A stretch of DNA of 64,000 nucleotides from Trichoplax adhaerens (Eukaryota > Placozoa > Uniplacotomia > Trichoplacea > Trichoplacidae): assembly GCF_000150275.1 (NCBI RefSeq), contig NW_002060944.1:6360564-6424563 (forward strand), written 5' to 3'. Made by a program: the position numbers and the translations under genes. This document shows positions 1 through 12,250 of this stretch, piece by piece (position 1 is the stretch's first letter; each line of letters opens with the position of its first letter). A model generated the notes under the pieces. It did no database searches and had not been told where the DNA came from. It saw only the letters and a program-made list of their open reading frames with translations.

Positions 1-748
1 TTTAATATTTATTACATTCGATAAAACTAAAATTTTGTATTGATTACGTTGAAAATTTATGGCCATAAATACCTTGAAACTTAGTTATTGATCATACGTA
101 CATGCGTATTTAATTGAATCACCTGCCAGGTAATTTTAGTATCGCTTATCACGAATTAGAGCTACTTTATTAATGCTTTAAGAAAGATAGTTTAAAAATT
201 TAGGTAACCCTAACTACAACATCTACAGTATATCAAATATTTAGATATACGCGTATAAGAAACAAGTCACAAAGTAACATTTACCGCATGGTAGTAAGTG
301 TAGAAACACTCTTTAGCAGTAATACTTTAATCAAGTTGTTACTACTTGAGATGAAGTCTGCAATACCATTGCTTCATAACTTGAAGCACTAGCTACTATA
401 TCTAGAAAACTTCAAGACAATATTATTAAAGCGAGAGTATCACCATAATTTATCACCGGACGCCCGATAAACTTATTACTCACTCGAAATTTACTCCCTG
501 TATTACATAGCCTTGGCTATTAGGTAATACTTTATGGGAAACATAACTCACGCAGAGCGCGATGACTTTAAAATCTAAAATTCGTAAATAAACGTTACGT
601 AATAGTCAACAAGTACTATAGTTGCAGTTAACTACTGCAAGGAAATACCCAGAATTTGTCTCATTGAAATATTGCAATCCCTATGATTACATAAGAATCC
701 GTCAGAGATTATCAAGTTTCAGTAAAATATTAGACTGGCAATGTAGTA
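1..748. other. AT-rich flank 3' of the first zinc-finger gene
   Basis: No exon, RNA gene or repeat could be supported here. The stretch lies downstream of the minus-strand zinc-finger ORF that ends at 749, so part of it is probably that gene's 3' UTR (inference). Confidence 0.4.
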
Positions 749-1750
749 CTAATTCGTGGCATTTCTATGTATTATTTTATGCTTAGTTAAAGCTCCCGAC
801 TGAGTAAATGATTTACCGCACACTAAACACTTATACGGCTTCTCTCCGGAATGAATTCGTTCATGTTTTCTTAGTTGACTGGAGTCTGTAAATCGTTTAC
901 CGCAATCAGAACATGAATACGGCTTTTCACCTGAGTGTATCCTATAATGCTTTTTCAGGTCATTGGCTTGCACGAATCTTTTGTTGCAAACATCACATTT
1001 ATGTCTCAGATCTCCAGTATGAATTCTTCTATGGATAGTCAAATGATAAGGTTGGGTGAAAGCTTTTGTGCAAATATCACACTTGTAAGGTCTTTCACCA
1101 GTATGAATCCTCATATGACGAGTTAGGCAGTGATAACGATCAAAAGCTTTATTGCAGATTTTACAATAATGAGTTCCAGTAATATTAGTACCAGAACTAC
1201 GGGTACCAAGGCGTTTGGTAATACTATCGTCTGACCATGTTTTGTCGTTTACAGGCTTGTCATTGTCAGAAATTTTTGTAGCAGTCACCGGTTGGATAAC
1301 TGGCGAAGCAGTTTCTTTATGATGTTCAACAGGGTTCACGGGATTGGCAATAATGGCACCTGGTGACGCAGGCATGTACATTCGATTGCAAAAGAGGTAG
1401 TCAAACGGTAAACAACCAAAATATCCTGACATACCTAACTTGAAATTAACACCAAAGGTATTCATTAACGGCTGGATGGCAAAATTCTTTTGAGGATATT
1501 GGTGGCAAAGATTACCACCTCCTTGATATTTTATCAGTGTTTTATCGTGAACACTACCCAAATTATGAAGGATTCGATCGACAGAAAATGGCAATGGACT
1601 AACTGCTTTACTAGCATCTGATTTAACCGCTACGTGATTGGGTTTACCGGTGCTTTCCAAGCCATCTCGATAGTGAGAGTTCTCATGAAGAGCTCCGATT
1701 GCCGCATTATAATTGCTGAGAAAAGTGGGTCCCATGTAACTTCCTGCCAT
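749..1750 (-). CDS. C2H2 zinc-finger protein, five fingers, single exon (333 aa)
   Basis: Intact single-exon ORF starting at an ATG (1750-1748) and ending at 749. The N-terminal ~190 residues are low in recognisable motifs. The C-terminal ~140 residues hold five tandem C2H2 fingers in the C-x2-C-x12-H-x3-H pattern. Most linkers are TGERPYKC or SGEKPY-like, but the linker between fingers 2 and 3 is TGDLRHKC. Finger 4 carries TDSSQLRKHERIH and finger 5 TQSGALTKHKIIH. The protein very probably binds DNA in the nucleus as a transcription factor (family knowledge). The five-finger block closely matches the gene at 12251-13864 on the same strand, so the two are likely paralogues. I see no KRAB, BTB, SCAN or ZAD domain. 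The exact orthologue is not recognised. A pentamer-repeat cluster begins about 0.8 kb upstream of the start codon. Confidence 0.95.
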   Translation of the reverse strand: MAGSYMGPTFLSNYNAAIGALHENSHYRDGLESTGKPNHVAVKSDASKAVSPLPFSVDRILHNLGSVHDKTLIKYQGGGNLCHQYPQKNFAIQPLMNTFGVNFKLGMSGYFGCLPFDYLFCNRMYMPASPGAIIANPVNPVEHHKETASPVIQPVTATKISDNDKPVNDKTWSDDSITKRLGTRSSGTNITGTHYCKICNKAFDRYHCLTRHMRIHTGERPYKCDICTKAFTQPYHLTIHRRIHTGDLRHKCDVCNKRFVQANDLKKHYRIHSGEKPYSCSDCGKRFTDSSQLRKHERIHSGEKPYKCLVCGKSFTQSGALTKHKIIHRNATN

Positions 1751-2572
1751 TTCATAAAGTGCCCATACAGTTACTTACAATGAAAATGATTTGATATATG
1801 CGTCGGCTCTTTTACCTTTGAAAGATCTACCAGTAGCTGCAAGTAATAATAAATGATTGTCACTTTGACGTTCGTTTTAGCTTTTTGAACTGATCTTGAA
1901 CCAACGGTAATACTTTTAAAAAGGTCAAGCTTCACGATGGGCGATGTAGTAAAGAGAAGGATAGATTCTATTACCAACTTGGATTCGTTTATTAGCTAAT
2001 TACATAAAATTACGCAAGATATATGTTCCAGTGGACGGAAGGCAAAGTCGTGAGTCAGACGATTTGTAATCCGTTACGATTGTATCGTTTCGTTTCTTAC
2101 GAATCGCTGATGTTCAGAGGCGTACTTATTTTGTTTTTACGTGTCGAGTATCGAATCTACAGTAAGTACAAACAAAATATGTTTTAAAATATACATCTTT
2201 TATATTTGAAATAGTGAAATTAAGAAACAATGTGATAAAAAATAAGCCTATGGTACATACAGTATAAACAAAGTGGGATCATCAAGATGTTAATTGAATG
2301 GTATACCGTATGTACTGTACATACGCGTATATTACAGATTAAACTGCAAAAATATTGAAGTTCCCTATATTCTTGGTACAGTATAGAATACATAGATTCA
2401 ATTCCTCGGTATACAGTAGTAGTATTATTTGAGTAATTTAGCGCTCTATTTGACAGTCAAGTGTAAAAAGTTTGCTTCCTTCAAGCTACTTTACTAACTG
2501 TAAATCTATTTCAAATCATAGTTTATAAAAGCGCAAAATTTGATTCGAATATTCAAGTTTCATCGACAGCAT

Positions 2573-2990
2573 GGTACGGTACTGTACGCTGTACAGTAAT
2601 ACTTTATGTTGTATCTACTCAGTACAGTAAAATGTATCAAAGTGATCTGTGGTTGATGCCTACGGGTGTTCTCACGAGTAGTCGGTCATGTGTCCATCTA
2701 CCCATTATATTGTATTGTGTATAATAATGTAGTGAGGTCGTAGGTCGCACACGTTGATCTCCAGATTGAACGTACGTACTGTACCGTGAGTCAGGGCTGT
2801 TACGGGCTTGCTTGTACAGTATGAGAAATCTTTGCCACTACAGTGTACTGTACAGTATGAAAATTACGAAATGTACAGTAGACCTCTATATTCAGTATGT
2901 ACTGTAGTATACTGTACTGTACCCACAGTACCGTACGCAACGCTAAGGCATTGCACTAGTTTTTTTACTGTACTGTACTACAGTGCGTTT
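2573..2990. repeat. GTACA/GTACT pentamer cluster 1
   Basis: Interspersed short runs of GTACA and GTACT (read also as TACAG and TACTG), densest at 2811-2990. The two pentamers are reverse complements of each other, so each switch of unit creates a local palindrome such as TACAGTACTGTA. The cluster lies upstream of the first zinc-finger gene. ORFs here are products of the repeat, which has no stop codon in any frame. Confidence 0.85.
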
Positions 2991-3367
2991 TTGGTCGAAG
3001 TTTGTTTCTATTTTTTTTTTCAGATCTTTTTTTTTATACTGTTTAGAAGTCAGTTTTTAATTTTTGTCAAAATACCGTACACTGCATAATGGTATTTTAG
3101 GTAAGAAATACGTCTAAAGTACGATACATAATGGATGAATATTAGTTGTGTATCACTACGTCAAAGTATATATTTTTACACTACTAAGTACTCAACTCCT
3201 CGTAAGTTGAAAGTTATCGTGAGGATTTCATCAAGAGAAGCTTTGGTGCTTACTTTTCTTCTGAGTTAAGGCCAGTTATAATATTTATTTTTTTTAATCA
3301 AGTTAGCTAGCTAGTTTAACTTTAATCTATGTTGAAATACCTGTAAAAATATCGGCACCGTTGTCAA

Positions 3368-3598
3368 TTGTCGATTACCGGCTGGATATTCCAAGAAGTA
3401 TTGAAAGTATCGAAAGGATACGTATTTTATCAAATACAAGAAAAAAAATATTTGAATGTATACTATAATTTCGCGCAACTCGCACGACTGGATTTGTCAG
3501 GACACCTTTTACAGGGTGGTGTAGTTATCCAAAAATTTACTTCTAGTGCCACAACGCCTGTCAAGAAAGGGAATTGGTTAATTTTGGACAAAATATAG
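3368..3598 (+). other. Unexplained 76-codon open frame without an ATG start
   Basis: An open frame that is not made of the pentamer repeat, unlike its neighbours. It ends TTPVKKGNWLILDKI then stop. It has no ATG, and no clear splice acceptor was established. It could be an exon, a transposon remnant or chance. No family is recognised. Confidence 0.15.
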
Positions 3599-3763
3599 CA
3601 GATGAAAAATGATTTTCATCGGCTCTAAGAATGCGAAAACACTTTACCTCCGAGAGAAAAAGGGAAAATGATCCCTGCGTACGAATGTCTAGAGGAACGG
3701 AGAAAAATTAAGTAACCTAGAATAGTAACGCCTGCTATAAGAATGCCAATAACTCAGGAAAAC

Positions 3764-4343
3764 TGTACTGTACAGTACAATACACTCTGTACACTGTACT
3801 GTACGCCCAAGAAGTGTCACGGGATGGTTAAAAGGTACACGCCCTCGAGACACTGCGTAACGATGCGCGTATTGTACAATACTGTAGTCAAACAAAAGGA
3901 AAAAGGTAAAAAGAAAAATGTGTACAGTACAGTACTGTAGTAGTCGAGTCGACTGGTGATGGCCTCCTACTGTACCTGGCTCGTACCACGTACTGTGCAG
4001 ACAGTGCAGTATGACATTATACTGCACTATAAGAAAAAGCTGTACCGACATTACAGTACAGTATGTGGTCTTCTACTGTACTGTACAGTGTACAGTACTA
4101 GTCCATAACTCTTTACAGTATAATATTGAGTCCCTGTTGACCCAAACATTTCCCTAGGGTAATGACTGCCGTACTGTACAGTACAGTACTAGAAGAACGT
4201 CTTCTTCGAGTCCATGTACAGTACTGTACAGTACTATACAGTACAGTACAGTACAGTACTGTACTGTACAAACTAACTGGATGTTATTACAGTACTGTAA
4301 TGCTATTCTTCTATCAAGGACTCTTGCAGAGACATACAGTACT
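3764..4343. repeat. GTACA/GTACT pentamer cluster 2 (densest)
   Basis: The longest uninterrupted run in the window lies at about 4216-4269, where roughly eleven pentamers follow each other with several orientation switches. Runs of one orientation can pair with runs of the other, so long hairpins are possible. No conserved coding sequence is seen. Confidence 0.9.
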
Positions 4344-4591
4344 GTATTCTCTCTAGCTCAGAATCGCTGCGGAAAATGTGGGAGATTTTTTCGTAAATAA
4401 TTAGAATAAGCAGTAGGAGGGAACTGGCTGGGCTGGGCTTGAAACCCGTCCAATCTTGGGATTGATTGATTTAATAAGAGATTACAGTAGTCAAAGAAAA
4501 AGAGGAGGATTCCTTTTTAGGTGCAGTCCTTGAGTTAAAAAAACTACGTATGAAGAGGACTGTCATATGTGTGAAAGTTAAGTAACCAATC

Positions 4592-4699
4592 ATGGCGGTG
4601 TTCAGTGTTTACCGTCTCGCGCTCGGTAAAGTACTAGGTCAACGGGAGCTCTTAGCGCTAGGAGGGCCAAGCAGGTCTGCAGCAATGTTATGCGCTTGA
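4592..4699 (+). other. Candidate small ORF or first exon in a GC-richer island (35 aa)
   Basis: ATG at 4592 starts a 35-residue frame beginning MAVFSVYRLALGKVLGQREL, ending TGA at 4699. It stands out from the AT-rich surroundings by higher GC and several CpG dinucleotides. A GGTAAAG sequence at about 4625 could be a splice donor, making this a first exon. The basic, non-acidic start could suit a mitochondrial presequence. No downstream exon was identified. Confidence 0.15.
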
Positions 4700-4922
4700 T
4701 GGATATTTTTTGTTAGCCTGATTTCTTTGAAATGTAGAAAGTAAAAATGCGTTACGGATATTGGATAACCACTGTTTAAAAATGAAATACTCCATTCTTT
4801 TGTTCGACCGATCGATTACTTTCTTACCAAGTAAAGTACTCTTGTCGTGAAGAGAGCGAGATGAAACCGTAAAGGTAAAATAAAAGATTAAAGATCCTCA
4901 CCACAACTGTACTTCTATTTAT

Positions 4923-5068
4923 TATACAGTACTGTATTTTGCTTCGCAAATGCAGCAGTGCGGTGCAGTAGTTTACGTAGCATAGATTACTGTACTCAGT
5001 GTACTATACAGTACAGTACACTGGACACTGAGTGGAGTAGTCACTGACCAACTGTACGGTACGCTGTA
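4923..5068. repeat. GTACA/GTACT pentamer cluster 3
   Basis: Short pentamer runs, including the stretch around 5005-5022 with alternating GTACTATACAGTACAGTACA. Same family as the clusters on either side. Confidence 0.75.
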
Positions 5069-5827
5069 ATACTGTAATCATGTAATAAGTAGACTGACTG
5101 TTCTTTTCCAAAATGTCACCGCTCACTTTGCCAGTGATGAATTAATAAACTTAATTAAGCTCTATACGGTATCTAGGACTCTGTAGACTGCAGTTGCTAG
5201 AACGTATACATATATACATTAATCATTAATTAGTGTATGATTGGAAGTTCGCAATCTCCATTTGTAATTTTATGTACTTGTTTATTTACCTCCATGAATG
5301 TGGCATGAAATTTAGTAGTCCATGGATGGTACTAGTGTACAGCACTCTACAAATTTAGTAGTCCATGATACTACACATACCGATGACATACGTAGTAAGG
5401 TAAAAAGATAAAGTTAAGGGGTTAACTAACCTAAAAGAATAGTGTTGAGTTACCGATATTTCTGAATAAAAAAAGTCCGCTTATATTATTAATTATCATT
5501 GTTGTTTGTTTGATTATTTATCTTGATTTTAAAGAAAAAATTACACAATGCTGTCCAAGAGACTGCATGCCGTTGGACCAGACTCTATTACAGTGTTATA
5601 CAGTATAGTACAGTACTTTTTCCCAAAAATTTATTCCATTTCTACGACACAGTCGAAAGTTTGATGGGCGTCTGAAAGCAACAATTTTGCTGATCAAATG
5701 GGTACTTGATTAGAATCGCGTTGGAAGTTAACTTCAATGAATTGTTAGCCCAAGGATCAACTTGATCCCAATTTAGGCCTTGGTGATTGAATGTAGCTAA
5801 CTTCATTGCTAGACAAACTACAGTCAT

Positions 5828-5968
5828 TGGTACAGTTATAGAGGTTTCTTAGTACAGTAAATAAGAGAAAAATTCGGGACATGGACTTGTTCAAGTAGTC
5901 CTTTCTAGCTGTCCATGGTACAGTCATAGAGGTTTCTTAGTACAGTAAATAAGAGAAAAATTCGGGAC
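5828..5968 (+). repeat. 53-bp direct repeat pair
   Basis: Bases 5828-5880 and 5916-5968 are the same 53-bp sequence with one difference (TTA versus TCA near the start). They are separated by 35 bp that begins ATGGAC and ends GTCCAT, a small inverted repeat. Each copy contains TACAGT motifs. This looks like a recent local duplication. Confidence 0.85.
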
Positions 5969-6157
5969 TGAAAGTCGCTGTTCAGTGGAACAAATGTGCA
6001 GGCCGTTGCTGTAAATCAGTACATAACAACAATTCGATCAATTACACATAGTAAAACCTTCACCAGCAGGTAACATTTGTTTAGTAGTAGCAAATCAAGT
6101 ACCGAGTTGGCCAATGCAGCTGGGAAATTTGATTTTGAAAATTATTCTTGATGGACT

Positions 6158-6486
6158 CCCAGTACAGTACTGTACATTACAGCATGCAGCCATGCTTTCG
6201 ATTGCTCAAATTACTCTTGAGTGAAGTGTCGTAGAGAGTGTAATACGTACACTCACTCACTGGCCTATTACAGTAGTAAACTGTTACTCTACTCTACTGG
6301 TACTGTACCGGTATCGTATAATGCTTGAAGATATCCCTATACTGTACTTGACACGTGTACACTGTACTGTACAGTATCTGAGTAATCGGGGTTATTATGG
6401 CTGGGCCTACTGTACAGTACAGTACCAGATATCGTAGTAAGAAACGTCAGTGTTCCACAGTACAGTACTGTATTATAGTCTGTACT
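6158..6486. repeat. GTACA/GTACT pentamer cluster 4
   Basis: Runs at 6161-6175, 6358-6376, 6409-6424 and 6457-6490. The cluster surrounds a partial copy of the hairpin-element terminus found intact at 19908-20075. Confidence 0.8.
6371..6408 (+). mobile_element. Solo terminus of the hairpin element (about 37 bp)
   Basis: This stretch (ACAGTATCTGAGTAATCGGG followed by GTTATTATGGCTGGGCCT) matches, in inverse orientation, the outer end of the hairpin element at 19897-19936, with one clear mismatch in the shared part. It is flanked on both sides by pentamer repeat. No second arm is seen next to it, so it is a fragment or solo end. Confidence 0.6.
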
Positions 6487-7377
6487 GTAGATATCTACTG
6501 TAAACGGTTTCTGTATGAACGAGTACGTACTAGTTGAATGTGTTCATGGCTTTGACGTTTCAGCTCGCTGACACCATCCTGCGCGTCACACTCTTCTCAC
6601 TCTCAAAATAGGGTATTTAAACATTAATGCAGTAATTAATTTAATTTTATTTATTGAAGACTAATTTTATTGTATCATAATTTCGCTTGACAGTGTAGTA
6701 TTAGCGTTATACTTTGCCTTTGGAATAATTGGATAAAATTCATGCGAATCTACTGCACTACTAGGTTGCTTTCGCAGCGGCAATGTCCGCTTCAATCGAT
6801 CGAGAAAAATTTCATTCATTATACGCATACATAAGATGCAATATACACTTCTAGTATACCATAACGTTCACCATAGTGGACTGCCAAATTTACTATACGA
6901 TATATTTTAGTCAATCGTATGAAGGCGTAATTCTACAGGCAAGTGCTACAAAATAGTAACTAAAACCGATGAGCAAGTCTTGCAAGAGAAGCCAATCAAC
7001 AGCATTAGCAATTACCATAGAGTTACTATTTCTCAATACATCTCGACAATAATTACGGACTGTACGTCAATTTTGGACCATTATACAAGTTAACACATAA
7101 TAAATTAGTTATTATAAATTCTCCAGATAACTTATCCTCAACAGTAACCGATTGATTGATTGACCGTAGTAATTTGGCTGTTATGGCGCTCTCACTGAAA
7201 AAATTGAAAGCTAATTTTGATAATATTGGAACGTCAATTGTTGCAGTATTCATCATAAATTCATTTATTAGGGCATCGATGATTATACGCGTACACTTAA
7301 TTACTGCTAATGTGCGTTAAACAGTACGTATAAATCGATGCGCAATGTGATCAGAATAAATCAATTAACCCTACCAT

Positions 7378-7600
7378 GGATACTACAAATGAGGATTATG
7401 ACATATTATCACTTCTTATACTGTCTAGCTGATCTCACACATCTAACTGGGTGTTGCGGGTAATAAGTTGTTATAGTCGCAAGTAGTTAACTAGCGCCAG
7501 TACTGATGATACTATAAATGATAATTTTGACTTATATGTTTCTCTTGATATGATACTAGTCAATCTTGTACATCTAACTGTGGGTTATCAATAATAGAGA
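7378..7600 (+). repeat. Diverged tandem duplication of about 85-90 bp
   Basis: Copy A (about 7380-7465) and copy B (about 7507-7596) share the order GATACTA-AAATGA...TATGACA/TTTGACTTAT...CATCTAACTG-GG. The similarity is obvious by eye but many positions differ. No coding role is supported. Confidence 0.4.
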
Positions 7601-10600
7601 GTATCAGCCAGACTCAAGCATTTGTTCAGTGGCTATTTTTTATTATATAAACTCGTATACTGTTAATCTAGGAATACATAAACATAAATATTTAAAACCT
7701 ATGAATCGTGTATCAAGTCGCATCGTAGTTTTTGGCAAGTAATACAGACTTCATAATGCTAGTACTCATTTTTGAAATTCCAGAAGTGATTGTGACGCAA
7801 TGAGCAAATAGTTTTATACAGTAATTACTACAGATATTAGAAGTATAGGAAACTTTGTCTTGAATATTGGTAGTAATAATGAAGATGTGGTCAGTGATCA
7901 AAGTTAACAATAAGTTTATATACCTGCTGCACCCATTTATGAAATTAAGATGACAACATCAAATATTTCATCTGATAATTATGAATTGTGTACCAAGATA
8001 TCATCTCTGTATTTTATATAGCTTTATCGTTATATACTTTCCATGTACTAGCCACAACTGGTGCCCTTTCCTATATGTGTAAATACTGGTCGCTGTTCTG
8101 CACGCTCTACAGATAGTATAACTTAATGTTAGCCAGTATAGTGCTACAAATAGGGTACTAATAACTATCACTAATGATTCGAAGTTGACACCTATCAATT
8201 ATGGACTACATTTTATAAATCTTTGATATTGGCTGATAGTTTAGTGACTTAGGGAAGCAAATACATATCTCCTGATATCGACTAGCTAGGCGCCTGATAC
8301 TGTATAATGCATTACCATGGCAAATGCTAATAAAAAAACCGTCATAACAGTTATATGCTATAAATTTATTAGATGAATCCATCAAAGAAAAACCATAAAT
8401 ATTATCAATAGAACACTTATTTGTACTCATGATGCAGCACTTGCTAAATGTTTTATATTCATTTTGAATTGATATATCTATCGCATAAGTTTATGATACA
8501 TCGAGAAAATATTTAGGCTGTCAATTTAGACAAATCTGAATACATAATGACCCAATTTGTGACTTAAAAGATAAGATCTTATGAAGTAAAACACCCATAA
8601 ATAGAGCTTTTAAAGAAGATTTTACATTCTTATTAATCATCAAAGACTTTTACTATGATCGAGAGAACTTAATGAACTATAATTCAGAGGATAACATTTG
8701 GATAATTTGGACATGATACGAGGACGTTTATTGAAATATACGACATCATTGAAAAAATGCCCAGCGTCGTATTGAAAATTATATATATGTTATGTTAACA
8801 TATATATATATATATAATGGTTAAGGATAATCTGATTATAGAGTTTTCAGCGGCATCTTGAGTCAAGACGCATACAATAATTTATGCTGTTGAATACAGC
8901 TTAATTCAAAATTTGCAATGTGCACATAAATATGCGTATGTACAACGAAAATAAGATAACTACAGTTTGTTAACTACATGTGAAAGAGTCAAAGCAGATG
9001 CACTAGGCTGAAAAGTTTTCGGTGTAAGTGAACGCTGTCTGCTATACAGAGATAAAAACATATTGATACTAATGTAATGATAAATGAATACGAATACATA
9101 AAGGGAACATTCGAATAAAGATTGAAGGGAAATCTAACATTAGAGCAGCCTCCTTTTTCAAGAATGTAAATGAACATAACTATATAAAATGCATCGATTT
9201 GTAATCTAGTCAACAAGATTGAATCATTTGCATTGTGCCCACTCACAGATAAATTTAATTCGGTGTCCGAGCTCATAAAGGTATTTGCAATCGTCGAATG
9301 CTATCAGATAAATGCACTGGTACATAATTCTTAAATGAGTTAAATGCCATGCTTGCGCCTGCATTACGTACCTATCATAACCTAGAGTTACGTTATATTT
9401 ATTGCTATAGTATGTCTACCATGTAATTGAAAGGTTTATTATCTGCTTTACAATGCAGAAGTAAGAAAAAACTAAAGTTTAAAGCGATGATGACGTGAGA
9501 TTTTTGTTATTTGATAAAATGTAAGAGTCGCGAACAGTATAGTTATATATCTTCTTACCAGCGAAGCAAAGATAATCAAGCAAGAAAGTAAGGCACAAAA
9601 ATAAATTAAAATATCGCTAATTAATAAATTAAAAAAAAAAATACTATATTAGGATTGAATTTCATCGATTCGCTTTTCATTGCCATGTTAAAACATGTTC
9701 AAATAAACAAGTTCTAGTCTAGTAATGAATCCAAAGAAATATCAATATTAAGAGTTAGTACTGGACATGCATAAAGCAGCTATCTATTGCCACCTTATAT
9801 TCCATATCAGTTTAAACTTAAAATTGTAAGTACACATGTGTTGATTCGTGAATTTTTTATTCCGCTATTTTCGTAGCTATATGTGCGTTAGAGGTATTTA
9901 AACATATAAGACATTAAGAAACTCTTTATTTGAAATTATTCCTGAATTACAATTGAAATATATCTACTTTCCTATTTATGTCAATTTCGCCTTAAATTAA
10001 TGCCCTGTGCAGGCCAATGTAGTTTATTTAGTACAAAAATTTACTATTCAGGTAAAATAATCATTTTAATAATATCCTTGTTACTCAGTGTTAAAATCCC
10101 CTCCTTCTTAATGAAATGATGATCACTGACCTTATTTACCGAATTCAGAGTACTATTTCCCGTTTGTATGCTAGTAAAATATAATAAATGTTACATATTT
10201 TCACGTTTACTGATCATAGAACCAAATCAATTATTATCTCCAATAGGCAAGATTTTGCTTTAGATAGTAATGACGATGTAATTTAAAATGCTTAAATTAT
10301 ATTTAATAATATACTGTTGAAAAAGTAATAAATACTACATTCTAATTTGAAGCACGAATGTATATGCAGCTCTGCTAACATTTCTTTAGTGCGGTAGACT
10401 CACTATGATAAAAACCCTCAAGAAATATTGCTTAACAACTGATTCATATGAGAAATATCAGTTTGCTAACACAAAAACCGTCAATGAAGTATATTTTATT
10501 TCATGAACTAATTTATCATATTACATTATTCATATACATTATGAATATAGTATTTTTAATATTTCAAATTTCCTTTATATCAGCGTCATGACGATTAGAC

Positions 10601-10920
10601 ATCAAATCTAAAAATTTGATATACGAATAATCTTAAATAATAATTTTTATTAGCATAATTACTCACAGTTTGACCGAGAGGCCAAATTTCTATATAGTGT
10701 TGCACTACTAAACTACATACCCTCGATAATTTATAACGATCTCAACGCAATTTTAAGATTCATTGCAAATAAATATTTATACGTTATTGAAAAAACTATG
10801 TATCCACTCCATTTGTGACCACATAGATACTGGCGTGTAGCAGTGAAAGTAACCCATTTATAGATTAGTAACTATAACATTCAAGCGATATTCCGTTTCA
10901 GTATCTATAAAGCCACAATG

Positions 10921-10986
10921 TATGTACTGTACAGTACATATACTATTGTCTAGACAGCTCTCCTTTAGTGTACTGTATAGTACAAT
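10921..10986. repeat. Short GTACA/GTACT array (cluster 5)
   Basis: ATGTACTGTACAGTACAT is a perfect 18-bp palindrome near 10922. A second short run, GTGTACTGTATAGTACAA, follows at about 10968. This is an isolated occurrence, about 1.3 kb downstream of the stop of the second zinc-finger gene. Confidence 0.7.
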
Positions 10987-12250
10987 AAGTATATGGACAG
11001 ATTTAAGATTTAAACAATAAAGAGACCGGTAGGTATAGATTTTAATAAACTGAAAGTGATATATATATATACTTAGTTTTCATCGAAGTTAGGTATTATT
11101 AGAAAAGCATAGAATCTTTTCAATGATAATTGTTGAACTTTCAATTTATTCTCTTATATAGAGTTTAAAGAGTACTCAACCTACGGCTTTCTTAGATTAA
11201 ATTTGTTCTTTATGAAGAAGCATACTTAATAATTCTATCATATCAAATTAGTTATTGTATATCGGTTTATATATATATATATAGCGGTTTACAGTTATAT
11301 CATTCCTAGACCTTGCAATATTAGGACAGTATTGAGTAAGAAAACCGTGCAAATTTTTTGATTCAGATAGTATTGCTTCTACAAATACGTATGTCAAAAT
11401 TTATTTTATGCGGTAATATGGGCGTTAAGGTTACCATCTCCTCAGTAGTAAAGCCCAAGGCTTTAGAGGTTAACTACTATAGTAATTAAAACCTCATTTT
11501 TAACTTTCCTTCAATATAGCACGAAAAAAACCGAAGTAGTGCAAATGGCCATAAAATAAAAGTGCGTTACGACGTGCATCGATAGGCAATTGTTATTACT
11601 ACGTAGCAATAGAAGGAAAGGGCTAGGGAAGAAGTTTACTTTTGCGACCGTTACTTCTATCGACATATATCTGTTAAGATACGCTTAGATGTCACTTATT
11701 AACAGTATTATAACTATAGAATTTTAATATGCGCGTTTTGTTTATTAGTCTTCATATTTAAACTGTTAAAGGTATCAGATACGAAGAAATATTTACGCGG
11801 TTACGCATTTCTTATAACAATCGCCAAAAAATTAACTATGCCTATTCAATTTAGACATATTTCAGAAAGGGTTATTGGAATAACTTATTTAGTATTAAAT
11901 ATTGTTTAAATAAAAGATGAAAATTGTCTGCAGCGGTGAACAAGAATCATTTAGTACGCGTATATTGATTATGAAATAAATATAGCAAGCAGATATAAGT
12001 ACATTTAGCCTTGGCTGTTAAGGCTTTTAATGGTATGGTACAGAATTAATGTCATTAATGCAGGTTAGATATGCAGATTTATGTATATATATACTTTATC
12101 TTCACACTAAAGGCCTTACTAGACATTTATAAGGGTTACAAGTCAAGCGCTAGAGTGGTAGAATTTCGCACATTTTTAGTTAAATTTTCAAGTATAATGA
12201 TAAAAGTAGTGTCTAACTGGTTGCGACTATTCACTTTTTTTGTAATGCAG

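Larger units (their letters stand above)
6500..12250. other. AT-rich region with no supportable gene
   Basis: Several minus-strand frames of 60-95 codons occur (7053-7256, 7713-7910, 8001-8198, 8206-8430, 8989-9276). None shows a recognisable domain, and I could not join them with splice sites. The one at 8989-9276 has hydrophobic stretches and could be debris of a membrane protein. There is an AT dinucleotide run at about 8795-8815 and a small one at about 11270-11283. A diverged duplication at 7380-7600 is reported separately. Confidence 0.4.

Noticed and set aside
2808-3089. Plus-strand 93-codon ORF
   Set aside because: Mostly GTACA/GTACT pentamer sequence, which is stop-free in all frames, followed by a T-rich run.
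3689-4356. ORFs on both strands
   Set aside because: Generated by the pentamer array; repeated YSTV/YCTV peptides, no domain.
2573-6486. CRISPR-like or tandem satellite array
   Set aside because: Units are 5 bp without spacers, and the genes are eukaryotic.
8001-9276. Minus-strand ORFs as exons of a membrane protein
   Set aside because: Some hydrophobic stretches, but no joinable splice sites and no conserved motif; AT-rich sequence easily gives such frames.
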